A DNA stretch of 64,000 nt from Paraburkholderia megapolitana. GTDB lineage: Bacteria; Pseudomonadota; Gammaproteobacteria; Burkholderiales; Burkholderiaceae. Numbering within the stretch: position 1 is the stretch's first letter; every line of letters begins with the position of its first letter. Of this stretch, positions 8,537 through 19,332 are shown one piece after another. The notes beneath the pieces are model-generated. The model searched no databases and was not told the DNA's origin. It saw only the letters and a list, made by a program, of their open reading frames with translations. A program made the translations under genes and the position numbers. Location of the stretch: assembly GCF_007556815.1 (NCBI RefSeq), contig NZ_CP041743.1:1798001-1862000 (forward strand). The letters run 5' to 3'.

Positions 8537-9619
8537 ATGAAGCATCAGTTTGAGCAATTGCGGCTCGCAGCAGTGAGTCGCAGTTTCACGAGCGCCGACG
8601 GCCATCCGGTCGCGGCGCTTCAAGGACTCGATCTCGACATCCGGCGCGGCGAGTTCATCGCGTTGCTGGGGCCTTCGGGGTGCGGCAAGTCGACGGCGCT
8701 CAACTGCATCGCGGGCCTGCAACCGCTCACGTCCGGCGGCATCTGGCTCGACGAAACGCGCATCGACATACTGCCGCCCGAGAAGCGCGGCTTCGGTATG
8801 GTGTTTCAGAACTACGCGTTGTTTCCACACATGTCGGTACTCGACAACGTCGGCTTCGGCCTGAAGATGCGCGGCGTGTCGAAGAGCGAAACCGCGCGCC
8901 GCGCACGCGATGCGTTGCAACTCGTGCAACTGGTCGGCCACGAACGCAAGCTGCCTGGCCAGCTGTCGGGTGGGCAGCAGCAGCGCGTCGCGATTGCCCG
9001 CGCGATCGTGATCGAACCGCCGCTCGTGTTGATGGACGAACCGCTATCGAATCTCGATACGAAGCTGCGCATCGAAATGCGCGCGGAGATTCGCCGTATT
9101 CATAGCCAGCTCGAACGGGCGACGCTTTACGTGACGCACGATCAGGACGAGGCGCTGTCGATGGCCGATCGCATCGTCGTGATGAAAGAGGGCGTCGTAC
9201 AGCAGGTCGGGACGCCGAAGGAAGTCTATGGCCGGCCGAAGAATCTGCATGTCGCGCGTTTCATGGGCTATCGCAACGTGCTCGAGTTTGCGCTCGAAGG
9301 TCAGCAGGGCGATGGCGTCGCGGTGAACGCGAGTGGCGTGCGCCTGCTTGGTGTTGCGATGGACGGGTTCGACAGTCAACGCGTGTGCGTTGCGCTGCGA
9401 CCCGAAGATCTCGAACTGGCCGCGCCAGGAACCGACAATAGTTTCGACGCGGACGTCACGACAGTGGAGTACGGCGGTCACGATTCGCTGCTGCGTGTGC
9501 ATACGATGTTCGGCGATCTGTGGGCGCGCATCGCCGGTGAATTTGTTGTCGGTGAGCGTTTGCGCTTAAGGGTGCCGCCGGCGCGTACGCTCGTCTACGA
9601 CGGCAGCGAAGCACGATGA
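8537..9619 (+). CDS. ABC transporter ATPase (PotA/UgpC-type)
   Basis: This 360-residue ATPase has Walker [10 protein letters not shown] (about 49-57), the Q-loop [10 protein letters not shown], signature L-S-G-G-Q-Q-Q-R, Walker B L-V-L-M-D-E-P and the H-loop Y-V-T-H-D. A C-terminal TOBE domain follows after residue 240. It energises the importer encoded by the flanking genes. The stop overlaps the permease start in ATGA, so the two are translationally coupled. Confidence 0.93.
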   Translation: MKHQFEQLRLAAVSRSFTSADGHPVAALQGLDLDIRRGEFIALLGPSGCGKSTALNCIAGLQPLTSGGIWLDETRIDILPPEKRGFGMVFQNYALFPHMSVLDNVGFGLKMRGVSKSETARRARDALQLVQLVGHERKLPGQLSGGQQQRVAIARAIVIEPPLVLMDEPLSNLDTKLRIEMRAEIRRIHSQLERATLYVTHDQDEALSMADRIVVMKEGVVQQVGTPKEVYGRPKNLHVARFMGYRNVLEFALEGQQGDGVAVNASGVRLLGVAMDGFDSQRVCVALRPEDLELAAPGTDNSFDADVTTVEYGGHDSLLRVHTMFGDLWARIAGEFVVGERLRLRVPPARTLVYDGSEAR

Positions 9620-10494
9620 ACACCGCAACCCTTGCGCCGCCCACCGCGCCACGCGATCCGAAAGCCTGGCTGGTTGCTCCAGCGCTGATCTTTATCCTCG
9701 CGCTGTTCGTCTACCCGTTCGTGTACGGTCTTGTCCTGTCGTTTCAACCGATGAACGGCGGCGGCGTGTGGGCGAACTACCGCACGTTCTTCACCGACAC
9801 GTCGATGTGGCCGACGGTCCTCGTCACGCTCAAGCTCGCCGTACCCGCGACGCTGATCAATGTCGGCGTATCGGTGCCGGTCGCATTCGCGCTGCGGCGC
9901 CATTCGCCGTACCAGAAGCTTGTTACGACACTGCTCGTCATTCCCGTCACGCTCGGCACCGTGCTGATCGCCGACGGCATGCTCACGTACTTCGGGCCGA
10001 ACGGCTGGTTTCCGCAGGTGCTGCGCGCGCTGCATCTGTACACGGACGAAGTACGGCTCACGCATAACTACTGGGGTGTGCTGATTTCGCTCGTGGTGTC
10101 GGGGTTTCCCTTCGCGTTCCTGCTGACGCTCTCGTACGTGACCGGCATCGACCCGACGCTGGCCAACGCGGCCGCGACGCTCGGCGCGAGCCCGTGGCAG
10201 CAGTTCCGGCAGATCTATCTGCCGCTGCTCGTGCCTGGGCTGACGATGGCTGCGTGTCTATCGTTCGTGCAGGCGTTCTCGGTGTTTCCGTCGGCGGTAC
10301 TGCTCGGTGCACCGGCCGGCCCGACTCGCGTGATGTCGATCGCCGCAGCGGAAGCGGCGTTCGAGAGCTACGACTACTCGCTTGCCTCGGCCATCGCGAT
10401 CGTGATGGGCTTCGTGCAGTTGATCGTCGTCGCGGGTATGCTCGGCGCCCGTCGCTTCTTCTATCGTGGGCCGGTCAGCGGAGGGAAGGGCTGA
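9616..10494 (+). CDS. ABC transporter permease (PotB-like)
   Basis: This 292-residue inner-membrane protein has about six transmembrane helices, the first at residues 18-40. The ATPase-coupling EAA-type loop is seen as A-A-A-T-L-G-A-S-P-W-Q-Q-F-R-Q-I-Y-L-P-L (about 190-210). It forms a heterodimeric channel with the next gene product. It overlaps the ATPase gene by four bases and the second permease by one base, giving a tightly coupled translational unit. Confidence 0.92.
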   Translation: MNTATLAPPTAPRDPKAWLVAPALIFILALFVYPFVYGLVLSFQPMNGGGVWANYRTFFTDTSMWPTVLVTLKLAVPATLINVGVSVPVAFALRRHSPYQKLVTTLLVIPVTLGTVLIADGMLTYFGPNGWFPQVLRALHLYTDEVRLTHNYWGVLISLVVSGFPFAFLLTLSYVTGIDPTLANAAATLGASPWQQFRQIYLPLLVPGLTMAACLSFVQAFSVFPSAVLLGAPAGPTRVMSIAAAEAAFESYDYSLASAIAIVMGFVQLIVVAGMLGARRFFYRGPVSGGKG

Positions 10495-11405
10495 TGACGA
10501 CCGATCGCCACGCCGTCTCGCTACCGCAGGCACCCGCCGTAGAAGATGCTCCGCCTGCACGCAATGGCAGCCGGCACAGAAGTCTTGCCAGCCGCGCGTG
10601 GACCGCGCTGGTATGGGGGACGATGCTGTTCTTCCTGCTGAACGTCGTGCTGTTGATCGCCACAGTCGCCGTCAATTCGCTCGCGACACGCTGGTTCGGC
10701 ACGTTGCTGCCGCAAGGTTTCACGCTGCGCTGGTACGCGCAGGCATGGGGCGACTTCCAGCTCGCGAGCGTACTCTGGGTCACGGTCGAAGTGGTCGGCG
10801 CGGTCGTGCTGCTGTCGGTCGCACTCGGCGTGCTGGCGGCCTACGCACTTGCGCGCGTGCAGTTTCGCGGCAAACGCATCGCGATGCTCGTTTTCCTGCT
10901 GCCGCTGATGGTGCCGCCCGTCACCTACGGTATTCCGATGGCGACCGCGATGTACAGCATCGGACTGGCCGGCACACTGGGCGGTGTGATCCTCGCGAAC
11001 CTCGTGCCGGCGCTACCGTTCGTGATTCTCGTCATGACGCCCTTCATCGAACAGATCGATCCGGCGCTGGAGTCCGCGGCGCGTATCTTCGGTGCGAACA
11101 CGTTCCGCTATTTCCGTTACGTGCTGCTGCCGCTGCTCGTGCCGGGTATGCTGGCCGCAGGGCTGCTGGTGCTCGTGCGTACCATCGGCATGTTCGAGCT
11201 GACGTTTTTCACGGCCGGCCCGGCGACGCAGACGCTCGTCGTCGCGCTGTACTACGCGGTGTTTTCGACCGGCGTGCGCGCGCCGCAATCGATCGATGCG
11301 ATGGCGATGATCTACATGGCGATCACCCTGGTGTGGGTGCTGATTGCGCTGCAGTTCGTGAGCCCCACGCAGATCGTCTCGCGCGTGAAGGAACAGCGCC
11401 GCTGA
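10494..11405 (+). CDS. ABC transporter permease (PotC-like)
   Basis: This 303-residue permease starts at the ATG overlapping the previous stop (TGATG). A polar N-terminal extension of about 35 residues precedes six membrane helices. The coupling loop reads [21 protein letters not shown] near residues 195-215. It completes the PotABCD-type importer. The IlvD/Edd dehydratase follows after 64 bases. Confidence 0.92.
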   Translation: MTTDRHAVSLPQAPAVEDAPPARNGSRHRSLASRAWTALVWGTMLFFLLNVVLLIATVAVNSLATRWFGTLLPQGFTLRWYAQAWGDFQLASVLWVTVEVVGAVVLLSVALGVLAAYALARVQFRGKRIAMLVFLLPLMVPPVTYGIPMATAMYSIGLAGTLGGVILANLVPALPFVILVMTPFIEQIDPALESAARIFGANTFRYFRYVLLPLLVPGMLAAGLLVLVRTIGMFELTFFTAGPATQTLVVALYYAVFSTGVRAPQSIDAMAMIYMAITLVWVLIALQFVSPTQIVSRVKEQRR

Positions 11406-11469
11406 GCCGGTCCACTACCTGTCGGACGAACCGCGTTCGTCCGCGACCCGATCAAGCTGGGAGCTACAC

Positions 11470-13200
<1,731 letters not shown>

Positions 13201-13255
13201 CGCGGCGCTGCCGCTGTTTGAACGGTCAGTTGACGATCAGCCGACAGTCCGTCGT

Positions 13256-13861
13256 TCAGTAACCGATGCGATACACCCGACCCGTCTCCGCTCCCTCGAC
13301 GCTGCGCAGGTAACCTTGCGCAGCGCGTTGTGCGGTAACCGGTTCGAAGCCACGGAAGTAAGGCGCATACGCATCCATCGATTCGACCAGCACAGTCGGA
13401 CTCACCAGGTTGATGCGCAGGCCGCGCGGCAATTCGATCGCCGCGCCACGCACGAAGCCTGCGAGCGCGAGATTCACGGTCGTCGCGTTCGCGCCTTCGC
13501 GGATCGGTTCTTCGCCGACGATGCCGCTCGTCAGCGTGAACGAACCACCATCGTTCACATAACGCTGCGCGCCGAGCACGAAGTTGATCTGGCCCATCAG
13601 CTTGTCGCGCAGGCCAATCCAGAACTGCTCGACGGTCATGTTAGATAGCGGCCCGAAGTGCAGCTTACCGGTTGCCGTGACGATGCCGTCAACCTTGCCG
13701 ATTTCGCGAAACAACTGCTCGATGCTCGCGGGATCGGTGCCGTCGACGCGATGCGCGCCGCGTGTCGCCCCCACTTCGATCACTTCATGACGAGCCTTCA
13801 ACGCCGTGGCCACGGCCTGGCCCAGCGTACCCGTTGCACCGATGACGACAATCTTCTTCAT
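13256..13861 (-). CDS. Short-chain dehydrogenase-like protein (atypical SDR)
   Basis: This 201-residue protein has an N-terminal Rossmann fold with G-A-T-G-T-L-G (residues 8-14). It keeps the SDR central Ser region (F-T-L-T-S-G-I) and the I-N-L-V-S-P-T segment. At the expected Tyr-x3-Lys position it reads N-A-T-T-V-N-L-A, so the catalytic pair is missing. It may be a nucleotide-binding regulator or an SDR with a different mechanism. It converges on the dehydratase gene and is not clearly part of that operon. Confidence 0.8.
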   Translation of the reverse strand: MKKIVVIGATGTLGQAVATALKARHEVIEVGATRGAHRVDGTDPASIEQLFREIGKVDGIVTATGKLHFGPLSNMTVEQFWIGLRDKLMGQINFVLGAQRYVNDGGSFTLTSGIVGEEPIREGANATTVNLALAGFVRGAAIELPRGLRINLVSPTVLVESMDAYAPYFRGFEPVTAQRAAQGYLRSVEGAETGRVYRIGY

Positions 13862-14083
13862 GTTCTGCTCCCGCGAGTGGATGGTGAATCATTCCTGATT
13901 GTCGCGGACTGCCGCGGCGGGAAAAAGCCGTCGCGAAGCCGGGGTCCTGAAACCCCAGGTTTCGAATCGAATTCGAGTCGACGCGTTCTCGCTCAGTGCC
14001 GCATTGAAACGATGCACGCGCTGCGCATCCGCATGCGCGCGCCCGCTCGTCGATTGAATCAAACAGTGCGTTGCATCGCGCGA

Positions 14084-14527
14084 TTATTTAATCCGCTGAA
14101 ACTCGATCACGCGAGCCGGCCGCCGATGATTCAACGCGTAATGCTCGCGCCCGCGCGTTTCGTATCCGGATGGCAGATCCGGATTGTCGAAACCCTCATC
14201 GAACGCGTGTGGCGATTCAGGTTCGACCATGCCCCGGTCGATCACCGTGTAGCCTGGCGCGACCGCGAGCAGCAGATGGTTACCGCCCGTGCGACTGTCG
14301 AAACCGGCCATCCCGTCGCGCGCTTCGGGAACGCTGTTGTCGAGTGTCGCGTTGCTTTGTGTCACTTCGTCGGGACCGATCGTGCCGTGTCCGGCGAGCC
14401 GCGCCGCCTCGCGATTCTTGCCGTCGGTGTCGACCGTGCTGTCGTGCGTACGATCGTTGTGTAGCTCTGTACTGAGCCCGCGTGATACGGTATGTTTGTT
14501 CGTATCGTCGGTATCGGTTGTGTTCAT
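14084..14527 (-). CDS. Hypothetical polar protein
   Basis: This 147-residue hydrophilic protein has an N-terminal half rich in Thr, Asp and Asn, probably disordered, and a C-terminal half with G-N-H-L-L-L-A-V-A-P-G-Y-T-V-I. It has no signal peptide or membrane segment. The ATG at 14527 with TGAGGA upstream is preferred to a GTG at 14539. The function is not recognised. Flanks are non-coding on both sides. Confidence 0.55.
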   Translation of the reverse strand: MNTTDTDDTNKHTVSRGLSTELHNDRTHDSTVDTDGKNREAARLAGHGTIGPDEVTQSNATLDNSVPEARDGMAGFDSRTGGNHLLLAVAPGYTVIDRGMVEPESPHAFDEGFDNPDLPSGYETRGREHYALNHRRPARVIEFQRIK

Positions 14528-14539
14528 GGCGTTCCTCAC

Positions 14540-14869
14540 TCTGAAATATGCGGGCCTTGACGGCTGTCGCGGCCTTCATTGATGAGTGAGCAAAACCCGT
14601 TCCGGGTAAGCAACGCAAAACGCCGTAAAAAAGTGCGTTCGCTCTATGAACCAAATGTCAATTTTTACTTTTTTAATGGACGATACTTTACGACAGAGTA
14701 TTATCGTACTCCGACGAGCCGGCGCGCACCGAACACTCTGCAGGTCATCAGAAGCACCCACCGCAACAGCATTCTGCAACAGCGAAATTCGGGCTATTGC
14801 GGCGTGGAGGATGCACAGCGGCAGCGCGCCTTTCGAACCATCATACGAGGCAGTCAGGGCGGGTGACTC
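14540..14869. other. AT-rich intergenic region between divergent small genes
   Basis: These 330 bases separate two divergent hypotheticals. They include T-rich tracts at 14660-14678 and an imperfect stem with arms ACGATACT (14680-14687) and AGTATTATCGT (14697-14707). A 95-codon open frame crosses the stretch but looks non-coding. The region probably holds the two promoters. Confidence 0.4.
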
Positions 14870-15103
14870 ATGCACTTTGATGCTGCATTTACACATCGCG
14901 GCTACTTGCTGAATTGTGAGCCGGCACACGTGGGCGACGGCTCATGGCAACCCTATGTAGTGATCTCCCGTTCCAGCGACGGCGAGCTCGTTGCCAATCG
15001 TTTTTTTCCAACCGACCTTCGATTTCCCGACGAAGCCACCGCGATCGCGCATGCCCGCGACTGGGCAGTGCGATGGATCGACGCGAGTAGCGTGACGATC
15101 TGA
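14870..15103 (+). CDS. Small conserved-looking hypothetical protein
   Basis: This 77-residue soluble protein has the pattern R-G-Y-L-L-N-C-E-P, then W-Q-P-Y-V-V-I-S-R, then a C-terminal helix with A-I-A-H-A-R-D-W-A-V-R-W-I-D. It resembles the many small single-domain proteins of Burkholderiaceae with a beta-sheet and one amphipathic helix. No function is known to me. It starts with ATG soon after GGGCGGGTG. It lies 131 bases before the serine acetyltransferase gene on the same strand. Confidence 0.6.
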   Translation: MHFDAAFTHRGYLLNCEPAHVGDGSWQPYVVISRSSDGELVANRFFPTDLRFPDEATAIAHARDWAVRWIDASSVTI

Positions 15104-15234
15104 GCGGGCGCAGCGTAGCCTGTACAGTGCCTCCTGCCTGGTAGAGGCACGTTGCGCGGGGCGCCGCAAAACAAGGTAATCTCTCAGGACACTTCACTCT
15201 GAACCGTGCCCTGTCGCACGGCGCCGTGTCCACC

Positions 15235-16161
15235 ATGTCAAATGTGCCTTCCCACAACTGGGGCCTCGAGCAGATCGTCGCGGACTTGCGCGCGTCGCGC
15301 GAGCAACTACACCGTACCCGCCATCCGCTCGGCATCCGCGAACTACCGTCGCGTGACGCGGTGATCAATATTGTGGGCGGTTTGCGCGCGGCGCTGTTTC
15401 CAACTCACTACGGCGCGGCCGATCTGACCGACGAAAGCGTCGACTATTACGTCGGCCATACACTCGAAAGCACGTTGCGCCTGCTCTCCGAACAGATTCG
15501 CCGTGCGCTGCGCTTTCTTCCCGAACATGCACAAACCAGCGACGAAGCGCTGAGCATACGGGCGTTCGATGTCGCCCGCGAATTCGGCACGCAGTTGCCC
15601 GGTATTCGTGCGCTGCTGGTGAGCGATATCCAGGCCGCATTCGCCGGCGATCCGGCCGCGCAGCACATCACCGAAATCCTGCTTTGCTATCCGGGCGTGT
15701 GGGCGATGACGCACCATCGTCTCGCGCATGCGCTGCACCGGCTCGGCGTGCCGCTGCTCGCGCGCTTCATCAACGAGATCGCGCATTCGGCAACCGGCAT
15801 CGACATTCACCCGGGTGCGCAGATCGATTCGAGTTTTTTCATCGATCACGGTACCGGTGTCGTGATCGGAGAGACAGCGGTGATTGGCCAGCGCGTGCGC
15901 GTGTATCAGGCCGTGACGCTCGGCGCGAAGAGTTTTGCCGCCGACCTCGACGGTGCGCTCGTGAAAGGCAATGCGCGACATCCGATCGTCGAGGACGACG
16001 TCGTGATCTACGCGGGCGCGACGATTCTCGGTCGCGTGACGATTGGGCGTGGCTCGGTGATCGGCGGCAATGTGTGGCTCACGCATAGCGTGCCGCCGGG
16101 CAGTAGCGTATCGCAGGGCAAAGTCCGCGAAGGCGAGCGTACCGACGACGGGAAGCACTGA
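15235..16161 (+). CDS. Serine O-acetyltransferase (CysE/EpsC type)
   Basis: This 308-residue enzyme transfers acetyl from acetyl-CoA to serine for cysteine synthesis. It has an N-terminal helical domain of about 165 residues and then a left-handed beta-helix with hexapeptide repeats. Active-site blocks are I-H-P-G-A-Q-I and F-I-D-H-G-T-G-V-V-I-G-E-T. The C-terminal insert with K-G-N-A-R-H-P and the length fit the EpsC subgroup. The ATG at 15235 is chosen over a GTG at 15226. Its stop overlaps the AraC regulator start (TGATG). Confidence 0.9.
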   Translation: MSNVPSHNWGLEQIVADLRASREQLHRTRHPLGIRELPSRDAVINIVGGLRAALFPTHYGAADLTDESVDYYVGHTLESTLRLLSEQIRRALRFLPEHAQTSDEALSIRAFDVAREFGTQLPGIRALLVSDIQAAFAGDPAAQHITEILLCYPGVWAMTHHRLAHALHRLGVPLLARFINEIAHSATGIDIHPGAQIDSSFFIDHGTGVVIGETAVIGQRVRVYQAVTLGAKSFAADLDGALVKGNARHPIVEDDVVIYAGATILGRVTIGRGSVIGGNVWLTHSVPPGSSVSQGKVREGERTDDGKH

Positions 16162-17030
16162 TGGTTGCGCGCGGCGTTCGTAGTGCGGCAGTGGTGGGCG
16201 CCAGACAGCCCGGCGCTAGCGCACGCGTTCAGATGCCGCGCTGCGCACTGGCCGGTGTCGAAGCGACCGTCGCGCGCACTACTCAAACGTTTGCCCGCCA
16301 CACGCACGACCGCTTCGGTATCGGCGTGATTGCGCAAGGCGGCCAGCGATCGGCGAGCGGTCGCGGCCCGGTCGAGGCGCGTGCGAACGACGTGATCACT
16401 GTGAATCCCGGCGAGATTCACGACGGTAGCCCGCTCGACGAACGTGGCCGCGCGTGGCGCATGTTGTACTTCGAGCCGTCGTTGGTGTTCGACGCGGTGG
16501 GTGAACTGGCCGACGTACCTTCGCGTTCACTCGAACTCACGGTGCCGGTGGCCCGCGATGCGTTGTTGAAGGTTCTGTTCGAGCGTTTGTTTGCGGTATC
16601 GGTGGAAAGCGGATTAGCGGCTGACTCGCTCGCTTGCGAGGAAGCACTACTAGCGCTGTTTGCGCACGTTGGCAGACATCACACCACCGTTGCACTGTGT
16701 ACCGCACGGCAAGCGACTACACCTGTTGCGCGGGCGAAGGCGCGCATCGACGACGAGCCGTCCGCCATGGTCACACTCGCCGAACTGGCTGCCGATTCCG
16801 GCATGAGTCGTTTCCAGTTGCTGCGTGCGTTTGCGCGGGAAACGGGTTTGCCGCCACATGCATACCAGATGCAGCGGCGTGTGATGTTGGCGCGACGACT
16901 GATCGCGAGCCGCATGGGTCTCGCGAGTGTAGCCGCTGCGGCGGGTTTTGCTGATCAGAGCCATATGACGCGCGCGTTCGTGCGGCTCTTTGGTGTGACG
17001 CCGGCTGTGTATTCGGCGGCGGTTCGCTAG
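16161..17030 (+). CDS. AraC-family transcriptional regulator
   Basis: This 289-residue regulator has an N-terminal cupin-like domain with H-T-H-D-R-F-G-I-G-V and a G-E-I-H-D-G metal or ligand loop. Two C-terminal AraC helix-turn-helix motifs follow, the first in L-A-A-D-S-G-M-S-R-F-Q-L-L-R-A-F and the second in V-A-A-A-A-G-F-A-D-Q-S-H-M-T-R-A-F. It overlaps the serine acetyltransferase stop by one base and is followed by an EamA-family exporter, the common arrangement of an AraC regulator controlling a metabolite exporter. Confidence 0.9.
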   Translation: MVARGVRSAAVVGARQPGASARVQMPRCALAGVEATVARTTQTFARHTHDRFGIGVIAQGGQRSASGRGPVEARANDVITVNPGEIHDGSPLDERGRAWRMLYFEPSLVFDAVGELADVPSRSLELTVPVARDALLKVLFERLFAVSVESGLAADSLACEEALLALFAHVGRHHTTVALCTARQATTPVARAKARIDDEPSAMVTLAELAADSGMSRFQLLRAFARETGLPPHAYQMQRRVMLARRLIASRMGLASVAAAAGFADQSHMTRAFVRLFGVTPAVYSAAVR

Positions 17031-17033
17031 ATA

Positions 17034-17061
17034 CTTCCTGCTTCCTGCTTCCTGCTTCCTG
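17034..17061. repeat. Four perfect tandem copies of CTTCCTG
   Basis: The 7-bp unit CTTCCTG is repeated four times without mismatch just after the AraC stop codon, followed by a degenerate fifth copy (CTTGCCG). Such arrays can change length by slippage. It lies outside coding sequence, before the EamA gene, so copy number could affect only transcription or message spacing. Confidence 0.9.
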
Positions 17062-17166
17062 CTTGCCGCACACCGCGTGCGCGCGCGCTGCAATTTCGTT
17101 CAAGACCCACTGTCTGCGCGGACATTAATCTGCGTGCTCGTTCCATTGACGAAGGGAAGCACGAGC

Positions 17167-18075
17167 ATGAATTCGCGTTATGTCGGGTATCTGTTCTGCG
17201 GACTGGCGATGATAGGCGTCGGCAGCACTGTGGTTGTCAGCAAGGCGATCGCGGCGGGTTTGCCGCCGTTCTCGGCGACCGCGTTGCGGTTTGCGATTGC
17301 GTTTCCGGTCTTCATCGTCGTGATGCGTGTGCGACGCGTGCGCTGGCCCCGCCTGTCACGCCGCGATGCGTGGCTTGCCATCGCGCAGGCGGGTGCGGGT
17401 AGCGTCGGTTACACGGTGTTCCTGATCAGCGGTATGAAGCTCGCGTCGGCCGCCGATGCGGGCGTGATCGCCGGAACCTTGCCTGCGGTCTCGGCGGCGG
17501 TGGCGATGCTCGCGCTTGGCGAACGGCCCGCGCCCGCCTTGATCGGCGCGATCGCACTCGCGACGACTGGCGTGCTTGCGTGCACGATCCATTTCGACCA
17601 GTTGTCGAGTTCACGCGGCGCTGGCGCATTCACGGGCAACGCGCTCGTATTTGCGGCGGTTGTGTGCGAGGCACTTTTCATCCTGCTGAACCGCAAACTG
17701 AGCCGCCCCGTCGATGCCTTACCGCTATCCGCGCTGATGTCGGGCATTGGCCTGGCGGTCGCGATAGTGCCGGCCTGTTTCGAAAGACCGTGGACGTTGC
17801 CGTTCGACGCAAACGCGCTGCTCGGAGTCGTGTATTACGCCCTGGTGCCGACGGTCGCGGGCTTCGTACTGTGGTATGCGGGCGCTGCGCGCGTGAGCGG
17901 CGCGGAAGCTGGCCTGATGACGGCGCTCGTACCGGTATCGGCGGTGGCGTTGGCGGCGCTAGTACTGCACGAACCGGTGACGAGCTCGCAACTAGCGGGC
18001 GTTGCATGCGTGCTGGCAGCGGTATGGCTAGCAACGTTTGGCCGACGACTGCGTGCACCGAGCACAGCAGGTTGA
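17167..18075 (+). CDS. EamA/DMT-superfamily exporter
   Basis: This 302-residue inner-membrane protein has ten predicted helices in two repeats of the EamA domain. Typical features are the first helix with G-S-T-V-V-V-S-K-A, the A-L-R-F-A-I-A-F motif, and the second-repeat A-L-V-P-V-S-A-V-A-L-A-A-L-V-L-H-E-P. The ATG at 17167 follows AAGGGAAG; a longer frame upstream lacks such a site. Substrate is unknown. The preceding AraC-family gene and serine acetyltransferase make an amino acid or cysteine-pathway metabolite plausible. Confidence 0.9.
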   Translation: MNSRYVGYLFCGLAMIGVGSTVVVSKAIAAGLPPFSATALRFAIAFPVFIVVMRVRRVRWPRLSRRDAWLAIAQAGAGSVGYTVFLISGMKLASAADAGVIAGTLPAVSAAVAMLALGERPAPALIGAIALATTGVLACTIHFDQLSSSRGAGAFTGNALVFAAVVCEALFILLNRKLSRPVDALPLSALMSGIGLAVAIVPACFERPWTLPFDANALLGVVYYALVPTVAGFVLWYAGAARVSGAEAGLMTALVPVSAVALAALVLHEPVTSSQLAGVACVLAAVWLATFGRRLRAPSTAG

Positions 18076-18552
18076 ACATCGTGGTGGCGGGATGCGGGTT
18101 CAAGCTTTTGCAGCGAATGACATGCGCTTACTTGTCCATCTCAGCATCGACCTTTCTCAGATATTTTCTCCGCTGCGTTCGTCAACATCCTTCGCAGTCG
18201 CAATAGTTTCCCCATGTGGTCACCGGGCCGCGAGCACGTAGTGCGAGCGGGATGAATGACGGCCTTGTCACTAGTGTTGAGGGTGCGAGGGACGGTCTCG
18301 TTTCGGACCACTACGGTGTCAATGCGAGGACGACACTTAGATGCGGGCCACGAAGGCGACACACGGAAAGGACTAGGTAACGTCTCGAGCGGCTTTCTTT
18401 GCCTTCTTTCTTTGCCGCGGCAAAGAAAGAAGGTGCCGCCCCGCACAGGGGCAACGCCGGCGCCGCGAGGCGCTAAAAACAAGCCGCCTGCCCAGGCAAA
18501 AAAACCAGCCACGAGAGGCACCAACAAAAGGCCGCCGCCCGAGGCAAAAAGA
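18076..18552. other. Intergenic region with palindromic repeat element
   Basis: These 477 bases lie between the convergent exporter and folE genes. The right half holds a perfect 32-bp palindrome at 18402-18433, followed by GC-rich inverted segments (GCCCCGCACAGGGGC and GGCGCCGCGAGGCGC) and a purine-rich stretch with several A-runs. Open frames here have no coding character. The convergent position suggests a bidirectional transcription stop or a dispersed repeat. Confidence 0.55.
18402..18433. repeat. Perfect 32-bp palindrome (dispersed Burkholderia-type repeat)
   Basis: Each 16-base arm reads CCTTCTTTCTTTGCCG and its exact complement, with no spacer. As RNA it would form a long hairpin. 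The following GCCGCCCCGCACAGGGGC segment resembles sequence I recall as recurring in intergenic regions of Paraburkholderia genomes. The palindrome is seen directly; the repeat-family assignment is from memory. Confidence 0.8.
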
Positions 18553-19215
18553 TCAGGTATTAGCTATACCAACAGAAGGCGGACCATTAACAATAGCGAG
18601 AAACTCCCGCCTCGTAGAAGCATCACTCCGAAACGCCCCGAGCATCCGCGAGGTAACCATAGCGACACCGGCCTTATGCACACCGCGCGTAGACATACAC
18701 TGATGCGACGCCTCGAGAATTACTCCAACGCCTCGAGGCTGCAACACCTCGTTAAGCGTATCGGCGATCTGCGCAGTCATCTTCTCCTGAATCTGCAGCC
18801 GCTTGGCAAACGCATCCACCAGCCGCGCAAGCTTCGAAATACCCACCACCCGATGCTGCGGCAGATACGCAACGTGCGCGCGACCAATAATCGGCACCAT
18901 ATGATGTTCGCAATAACTCTCGAAGCGAATGTCCTTTAACACGATCATTTCGTCATAACCGTCGACCTCCGAGAACGTGCGCGCCAGAACGTCACGTGGA
19001 TCGACCGAATAACCCGCGAAGAATTCTTCATAGGAACGGACCACACGCGCCGGCGTATCGAGCAGCCCTTCGCGCTGCGGGTCGTCGCCGGCCCAGCGCA
19101 GCAGCGTACGAACGGCTGCTTCGGCTTCTTCACGAGTGGGGCGCACAGGAGTCTCGGCAGGCTTCGCCTTCGCGGTTGTGCGGATTGCGCGGACCTTGCC
19201 GGCTTTGCTGTTCAT
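18553..19215 (-). CDS. folE: GTP cyclohydrolase I
   Basis: This 220-residue enzyme converts GTP to 7,8-dihydroneopterin triphosphate, the first step of folate and tetrahydropterin synthesis. Zinc and active-site residues are seen in Y-C-E-H-H-M-V-P and [10 protein letters not shown]. The Q-E-K-M-T-A-Q-I-A block is also typical. An N-terminal basic tail of about 25 residues precedes the core. It is a single-gene unit transcribed towards the palindromic repeat. Confidence 0.95.
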   Translation of the reverse strand: MNSKAGKVRAIRTTAKAKPAETPVRPTREEAEAAVRTLLRWAGDDPQREGLLDTPARVVRSYEEFFAGYSVDPRDVLARTFSEVDGYDEMIVLKDIRFESYCEHHMVPIIGRAHVAYLPQHRVVGISKLARLVDAFAKRLQIQEKMTAQIADTLNEVLQPRGVGVILEASHQCMSTRGVHKAGVAMVTSRMLGAFRSDASTRREFLAIVNGPPSVGIANT

Positions 19216-19332
19216 TCTTTACTCCTGTCACGTCACCGGGGACACGCGGGTTGCACGATGCGGCCATTGTTCCATGTTTTGCAGTACGTGGCGCATCGCG
19301 ATGTCGCCGGTAGGGTCATGCATCCTTATCTA

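Noticed and set aside
14579..14866. 95-codon open frame in the intergenic gap
   Set aside because: No ribosome site, no family resemblance, AT-rich non-coding composition.
18256..18939. 227-codon plus-strand frame
   Set aside because: It runs through the palindromic repeat and antisense to folE; composition follows the folE codons.
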